Assembly (NCBI GenBank): GCA_038501625.1
Contig: JAZAYU010000005.1
Span: 8,581,484 to 8,645,483 of the forward strand
Reading direction: 5' to 3'
Source of the DNA: Corbicula japonica
Lineage: Eukaryota; Mollusca; Bivalvia; Venerida; Cyrenidae
Length of the DNA: 64,000 nt
In this document: in pieces, positions 58,290-64,000 of the stretch
How the letters are laid out: the number at the start of each line of letters is the position of its first letter
How positions within the stretch are numbered: position 1 is the first letter of the stretch
Position numbers and translations under genes: made by a program
The notes under the pieces: model-generated
The model's database searches: none
The model's input: the letters and a program-made list of their open reading frames with translations, nothing else
What the model was told of the DNA's origin: nothing

Positions 58290-58834
58290 GAAAGTACTGT
58301 GCTAAGCAGCTATAAAGGTATTTCTTACACTGTTTAAGTTTTCATTTTACAATATCTGTTCCATACTCATGATTTGGTTCTTCTCTCATTTTCTGCTATT
58401 TTTATTATATGATGTTCACCAAATGCTATAATTATCTGTGTAATAAAAAAACAGCCGCTTTGACCCCGGCACATAAGACTTATGGCCCATTTATTTATTT
58501 ACAATTGGCCTTGATAGCCTTGTACACTCACTCTCATGGTCTTTTTTCAGTGCATCTTCACTGATATATCAAAATGTTAATGACAACAAGTTTGACAACC
58601 AGCCACATTGACCCTGGCACTTCAGGATTATGGCCCATCAGAAATTGAAACTTATGTTTTTCCTGATCCTCCAAAAATTTGTGACATTGTTTATGACTAA
58701 TATTGCACAGAACTTCCGTATGCCCTTTTAATAAATTGCCATCTTTATATTCACTTCACCAGTTTTATCCTGTGCATCATCAAAGATGATGCCTTTGTTG
58801 GAGACATGTGCTTTTCCCAAAAGCAGTTCTAGTT

Positions 58835-59931
58835 ATGTAAGTTACTCTCATGTACCATTCTCAGAGTGTAAGCTACTTTCATGTACCAGTCTTAGTATAT
58901 AAGCTACTTTCATGTTCAGTCTCATTGTGTGTGCAAGCTTCTTTTATATACCAGTCTCATTGTGTATGCTATTTTTTTGTAACAGCCTCATTGTGTAAGC
59001 TTTCATGTACCAGTCTTAGTGTGTAAGCTACTTTCATGTACCAGTCTCATTGTGCAAGCTACTGGGATGTACCAGACTCTGTGTGTAAGCTACATTCATG
59101 TACCAGTCTAAGTGTGAAAGCTACTTTCATGTGCCAGCCTCAATGTTTAAGCTACTTTCATGTACCAGTCTAAGTGTAAAGTACTTTCATGAACCAGTCT
59201 TGGTTTGTAAACTACTTTCATGTACAAGCCTCAGAGTGTAAGCTACTTCAGTGTTCCAGCCTCAGTGTGTAAGCTACTTTTATGTACCAGTTTCAGTGTT
59301 TACACTACTTTTGTGTACCAGTCTTAGTGTGTATGTTACTTTCATGTACAAGCCTCACTGTGTAAGCTATTTTCATGTACCAGCCTCAGTATTTAAGCTT
59401 CTTTCATGCATTAGTCTCTGTGTGTCAGCTACTTTCTAATACCAGTCACATTGTGTAAGATACTTTTATTAATCAGTCTCAATGTGAAAGATAATTTCAT
59501 GTACCAGACTTAGCATGTAAGCTACTTTTATGTACCTGTCACATTGTTTAAGATATTTTCACTAACCAGTCTCAATGTGCAAGATAATTTCACATACCAG
59601 CCTCAGTGTGTAAGCTACTTCGTGTACCAGTCTCAGTTTGTTAGCTACTTCAATGTACCAGTATAAGTGTGTAAGCTATTTTTATGTACCATCCTCACTG
59701 TGTTAGCTAGTTTCATGTACCAGTCTCACTGTGTAAGCTACTTTCATGGACCAGTCATAGTAAGTTGTTTAAGCTACTTTCATGTACCAGTCTCAGTGTG
59801 TAAGTTACTTTCATGTACAAACCTTGGGGTGTAAGCTACATTCATGTATCAGTCTAAGTGTGAAAGGCACTTTCATGTACCAGTCTTAGTGTGTAAGTTA
59901 CTTTCATTTACCAGTGGCATTGTATAAGATA
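58835..59931 (+). repeat. 31-bp minisatellite, second part
   Basis: About 35 units of the GTAAGCTACTTTCATGTACC / AGTCTCAGTGT repeat, degenerate. It is interrupted at TA (59930-59931) by the pogo-like MITE. Confidence 0.9.
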
Positions 59932-60935
59932 CAGTGGAGATCCACTATAACGCGGTCTTTGGGGTCCATCCCATCAAATCGCGTTATTACCGGATCCGCG
60001 ATATTCGCTGGACATAGAACTTACACTATACAAAGTCCATACATGTATTACTCGTATCATTTTATCGTTATTTGAAATAAAATCCTTTGTTTCCATGTTG
60101 TTTTGTTATTATCTAACAGGTGCTATAAAAATATTACTTTGTGAATTTCACTCACAAAAGTTTATTCTGCGGGCGTTTGTCATATGCGGAACTCATGTAT
60201 TTGTTTGACCTGAATGCTGTTTTGAAGGAAAACAATACGTGTGCAGTTTAATCTTTATTGTTTTAATTTTCAATCATAATAATATTCATTTCTCATAATA
60301 ATATTGTAAAACATATTAGCACATGTATCGCTAACACATTAGCACATAAAATCGTACAACATTTCTTGTGAAATTAGACAACAGTTTTATCAAAGAATTC
60401 TGACACCTTCAACATCAGACACCTTTGTCATTTTATCTGCAGTAGGTGCGAAAAACAACCATTCAGTAACCATTTCGCGTACATGATTAGGTGCCCCACT
60501 GTTTGTACAACAATTTATTACTTAACAATTTTATGACAGTTTGATATTTTATCTGCCGTAGGTGCGAAAAAACCCGTTCAGTAACCATTTCGCGTAGGTG
60601 ATTAGGTGCCCCACTGTTTGTACAACAATTTATTACTTAACAATTTTATGACAGTTTGATATTTTAATAAACTTAGGAAACAATCAACAGATCATAAAGG
60701 AACATTTCACAATTGTTTCAACGATTCTCGATACGTTAATGAACGAGCGTCATTGTCTTTATCGATTAACGCGGTATTTACGTTGTTACTTCCCTTTTTT
60801 CCATTTCCAAATATACAAAAATGACCGTTGATAGAATTTTACTATCTTTTATAAAAAAAAAACGGGGTCCAAGGGCTGACCGCGTTATGGTGGATTTCGC
60901 GCTAAATCGGACCGCGGTTTAGCGGAGCTCCACTG
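59932..60935. mobile_element. pogo/Tigger-like MITE
   Basis: Terminal inverted repeats of about 26 bp begin CAGTGGAG and include a GCGGTC block (59932-59957 and 60910-60935), with TA duplicated on both sides (59930-59931 and 60936-60937). CAGT termini and a TA target are typical of pogo/Tigger elements. A second inner copy of the inverted repeat (GACCGCGTTATGGTGGAT, about 60880-60897) lies just inside the right end. A 117-bp segment (TTTATCTGC to TGATATTTT) is tandemly duplicated at about 60430-60665. No transposase frame is present. Confidence 0.85.
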
Positions 60936-61240
60936 TACTTTCATGTACCAGTTTCAATGTGTAAGGTGCTTAAGCTTCTTTGATGTACCAGTCTCATTGT
61001 GTAAGCTACTGTCATGTATCAGTCTCATTGTGTAAGCTACTGTCATGTATCATTCTCATTGTGTCAGCTACTGTCATGAATCAGTCTCATTGAGTAAGCT
61101 ACTGTCATGTACAAGTCTCATTGTGTAAGCTGCTTTCATGTACCAGTCTCAGTGTGTAAGCTACTGTCATGTACCAGTCTCAAAGTGTGTAAGCAATTTT
61201 TATGTAATAGTCTGTGTGTAAGCTACTTTCTTGCAGACCT
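60936..61240 (+). repeat. 31-bp minisatellite, third part
   Basis: About ten more units of the same array, many in the GTAAGCTACTGTCATGTATC form, ending at about 61240. Confidence 0.9.
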
Positions 61241-61370
61241 GGGTTCAATTATAATTATAATGCATTACACCATGTATGTATGAAGTAAAGGGTTAATGAT
61301 ATGTTTGCTTGACTACTTTTGTCAGATCAGTTTTGTTAGCTTAACTATGAAGTAAATCCAGGCTTATGCT

Positions 61371-62445
61371 TTGAAGATTTCTGTCTGTCCATCCGTTTAC
61401 TATAACTTTTTCTAGAGCATATTTTCCCTTAAAGACATCAGTAATTTTAGTTGATGGTTAATGTTTTGTTAGCGATAAGGCACGAGTAAAGCAAGACAAG
61501 TAACTGTAAAACAGCTGTTATTGTATTTACTGAATTGTTACAATTGCGGCTGACTGCTAAATAGTATAATGAACAGGACTATCAATAACTTATTAAATAA
61601 CCAGACATGGCGACCTTTTTCACCATGTGCATGGGCATTTAAACAGCAACAGAAATGCAGGTTATAAATGTTTGATAATTTGTAAACATTGATGGTGAAA
61701 ATATAATTTTACTACGTTTATACACGCATGTGGTTGAACAATCAGATGGGCCTCATAATAACATCCCTTGGTTTGACAGAAGTACTGTTATAAGTACAGT
61801 TGCACATGGAAAGCATGTATAATTGTAGAGTATAAAATGAATAGGGTACCTTTCCCTTTAAAGGATTTCGATCAAACTTCACAAGTGATCCACTGTAATA
61901 TGATAGTGTCAGGTTCAAGATCAATTTTGTTATGTTAAAGGTCAAGGTCACAATTAGGAGTCCAGGTCTAAATATGCATAAAATCTAGTCCATACATCTG
62001 TGAAAACTGGATCCTGTGATAACTCAAAAAGTACTAGAGATCTATACATGAAACTTGGTACAATGTATACAGGTAGTCTAATGTTAAAGGACTGTTACTT
62101 AGAAAGGAAACTTTAAATGGAAGTACTAGAGATTTTCTCCTGAAACTTTGGTATACATTAAAATGGCAATATGAAAATTATGCCCAATCTTATTTTTCAC
62201 TAGAGGTCTAGGGTCTTGTGACTGTTATAAGAAATATTGAGAAAACTCGATACTTTTCATAACTCCAAGTAAAAAAGATATGGTAATGAAACTTGGTATA
62301 CAGATTAAGTGATTACAACATGATGTACAGCATTTCATATTTTAAAGGTCAAGTTAATAACTAGAAATAAACATTATGTATATTGCAGAGATTATTGAGA
62401 TGTTTTTACTGGTATGTGACTGTGCAATACTCTGCTGGCCTTGTT
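61371..62445 (+). repeat. Degenerate dispersed repeat, possibly Helentron-type
   Basis: It opens with TTTCTGTCTGTCCATCCG and contains 'aaaggtcaaggtcacaatta', 'tgaaacttggtatac' and similar phrases repeated with drift (61925, 62050, 62280, 62345). It ends near CTGCTGGCCTTGTTTGAG. This resembles the body text of the Helentron-like elements, but no 5' hairpin could be placed. Confidence 0.4.
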
Positions 62446-62527
62446 TGAGCGGGGAATATAGTGCATATTGGAAAGATGAGACAATGAAATAGTGGTCTTA
62501 GAAAAGGGGTGATCTTTATTTAGGATT

Positions 62528-64000
62528 ATGGGTAGTCTCCATGGAAGGTTTTACTGTACTCATGCAGGTGGAATATATGAAACATTTAGTGTAGTATTTA
62601 TGAATTTTTACTATACTCATGCAGTTGGTATGTTTTGAACATTCAGGTAGTCTCTGAGAGGTTTTACTGTACTTATACTGTTGGTATATGTTGAACATTC
62701 AGGGTAGTCTTTATGAGAGGTTTTACTGTACTTATGCTGTTGGTATATGTTGAACATTCAGGGTAGTCTTTAGGAGAGGTTTTACTGTACTTGTATTGTT
62801 GATATATATTGAACGTTCAGGGTAGTCTTTATGAGAGGTTTTACTGTTCTTGTACTGTTGGTAAATATTGACTGATCAAGGTAGTGTTTATGAGGGGTTT
62901 TACTGTACTTGTACTGTTGATATATATTGAACGTTCAGGGTAGTCTTTATGAGAGGTTTTACTATTATATTGAACGTTCAGGTTAGTCTTTATGAGAGGT
63001 TTTACTGTACTTGTACTGTTGTTATATATTGAATGATCAGGGTAGTCTTTATGAGAGGTTTTACTGTTCTTGTACTGTTGGTATATATTGAATGAACAAG
63101 GTAGTGTTTATGAGGGGTTTTACTGTACTTGTACTGTTGATATATATTGAACATTCAGGGTAGTCTTTACGAGAGGTTTTACTGTACTTGTACTGTTGAT
63201 ATAAATTGAACGTTCAGGGTAGTCTTTATGAGAGGTTTTACTGTGCTTGTACTGCTCGTATATATTCAACATACAGGGAAGTCTTTATGAGAGGTTTTAC
63301 TGTTCTTGTACTGTTGGTATAAATTGAATGATCAGGGTAGTGTTTATGAGGGGTTTTACTGTACTTGTACTGTTGATATATATTGAACATTCAGGGTAGT
63401 CTTTATGAGAGGTTTTACTGTTCTTGTACTATTGGTATATATTGAATGATCAGGGTAGTGTTTATGATGGGTTTTACTGTACTTGTACTGTTGATATATA
63501 TTGAACATTCAGGGTAGTCTTTATGAGAGGTTTTACTGTACTTGTACTGTTGGTATATATTGAATGATCAGGGTAGTCTTTGAGAGGTTTTAATGTACTT
63601 GTACTGCTCGTATATATTGAACATTCAGGGAAGTCTTTATGAGAGGTTTTACTGTTCTTGTACTGTTGGTATATATTGAATGATCAGGGTAGTGTTTATG
63701 AGGGGTTTTACTGTACTTATGCTGTTGGTATATATTGAACATTCAGGGTAGTCTTTATGAAAGGTTTTACTGTACTTGTACTGTTGGTATATATTTAACG
63801 TTCAGGGTAGTCTTTATGAGAGGTTTTACTGTACTTGTACTGTTGGTATATATTGAACGTTCAGGGTAGTCTTTATGAGAGGTTTTACTGTACTTGTACT
63901 GTTGGTATATATTGAATGATCAGGGTAGTCTTTATGAGAGGTATTACTGTACTTGTACTGTTGGTATATATTGAATGATCAGGGTAGTCTTATGAGAGGT
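62528..64000 (+). repeat. 59-bp minisatellite running off the window
   Basis: GGGTAGTCTTTATGAGAGGT recurs every 59 bp, with TTTACTGTACTTGTACTGTT and TATATATTGAACGTTCAG in each unit. Two unit types, ending TTGAACGTTCAG and TTGAATGATCAG, tend to alternate in places, suggesting a 118-bp dimer. The first units (62528-62700) are irregular. The array continues beyond 64000. Confidence 0.95.

Larger units (their letters stand above)
56655..58834 (+). mobile_element. Helentron-like non-autonomous element with internal duplication
   Basis: The 5' end has a hairpin, TGTCTCCCACCAC-GTA-GTGGTGTGGGAGACA-type (56656-56686), then TGTCTGTCCGTCTGTCTGTC. The 3' end has hairpin GCTTTT-CCC-AAAAGC (58810-58824) followed by AGTTCTAGTT. 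It lies between T and A of a 31-bp minisatellite unit with no target duplication. The body consists of TTATGGCCCTTGAATTATC-type degenerate cassettes. The apex CACGTAGTG of its 5' hairpin is identical to that of 17499-19149. It contains a 520-bp tandem duplication and a LINE fragment. Confidence 0.7.

Noticed and set aside
25840..61240. Regularly spaced repeats of 29-31 bp as possible CRISPR arrays
   Set aside because: Units are directly contiguous without unique spacers, are degenerate, and lie in a eukaryotic genome; these are minisatellites.

Overview
This is a eukaryotic, AT-rich, gene-poor window, almost certainly from an animal and most likely a bivalve mollusc. That is an inference from repeat types I recognise: Helentron/pearl-like elements that begin with a hairpin and GTCYGTCC repeats and carry tandem cassettes, a TTAA-flanked palindromic MITE built around a GATCCAGATCAG core, and 'TTATGGCCCTT' dispersed repeats. 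No complete host gene can be read. No rRNA, tRNA, CRISPR array or bacterial-type gene was found.

Layout. 1-9.14 kb holds non-coding sequence with a hAT-like MITE (3118-3777), TTAA MITE copies, a foldback element (8475-9020) and the first copy of a locally duplicated segment that contains an exon-like block. 9.14-32.0 kb is dominated by a 121-bp satellite in four blocks (about 14.4 kb, roughly 119 monomers). One part is organised as a 605-bp (5-monomer) higher-order repeat. The satellite is interrupted by a 1.08-kb spacer (repeated downstream of the last block), a 1.65-kb Helentron-like element made of 166-bp cassettes (17499-19149), and a 5.65-kb element (21909-27560) with perfect 11-bp terminal inverted repeats and a 7-bp target duplication.

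33.7-38.2 kb holds two further diverged copies of the segment seen at 6.1-7.56 kb. 38.5-44.1 kb has a foldback element, a roughly 315-bp degenerate tandem array and a second Helentron-like element. 44.5-52.7 kb has a 52-bp minisatellite, the second hAT-like MITE, several TTAA MITEs, a small coding-like ORF (47341-47511), a Harbinger-like MITE and a 144-bp near-perfect palindrome. 53.2-55.6 kb has a 29-bp minisatellite that lies inside a long exon-like open frame, followed by another exon-like block. 56.2-61.2 kb is a 31-bp minisatellite split by a third Helentron-like element (which carries a LINE endonuclease fragment) and by a pogo/Tigger-like MITE. 62.5 kb to the end is a 59-bp minisatellite.

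There is no operon-like or pathway-level cooperation to describe. The biology here is repeat biology: satellite amplification, nested insertion of several DNA transposon classes into tandem arrays, and a few exon-like remnants. Similarity statements come from reading the sequence by eye, and superfamily assignments rest on termini and target duplications because no intact transposase was found.
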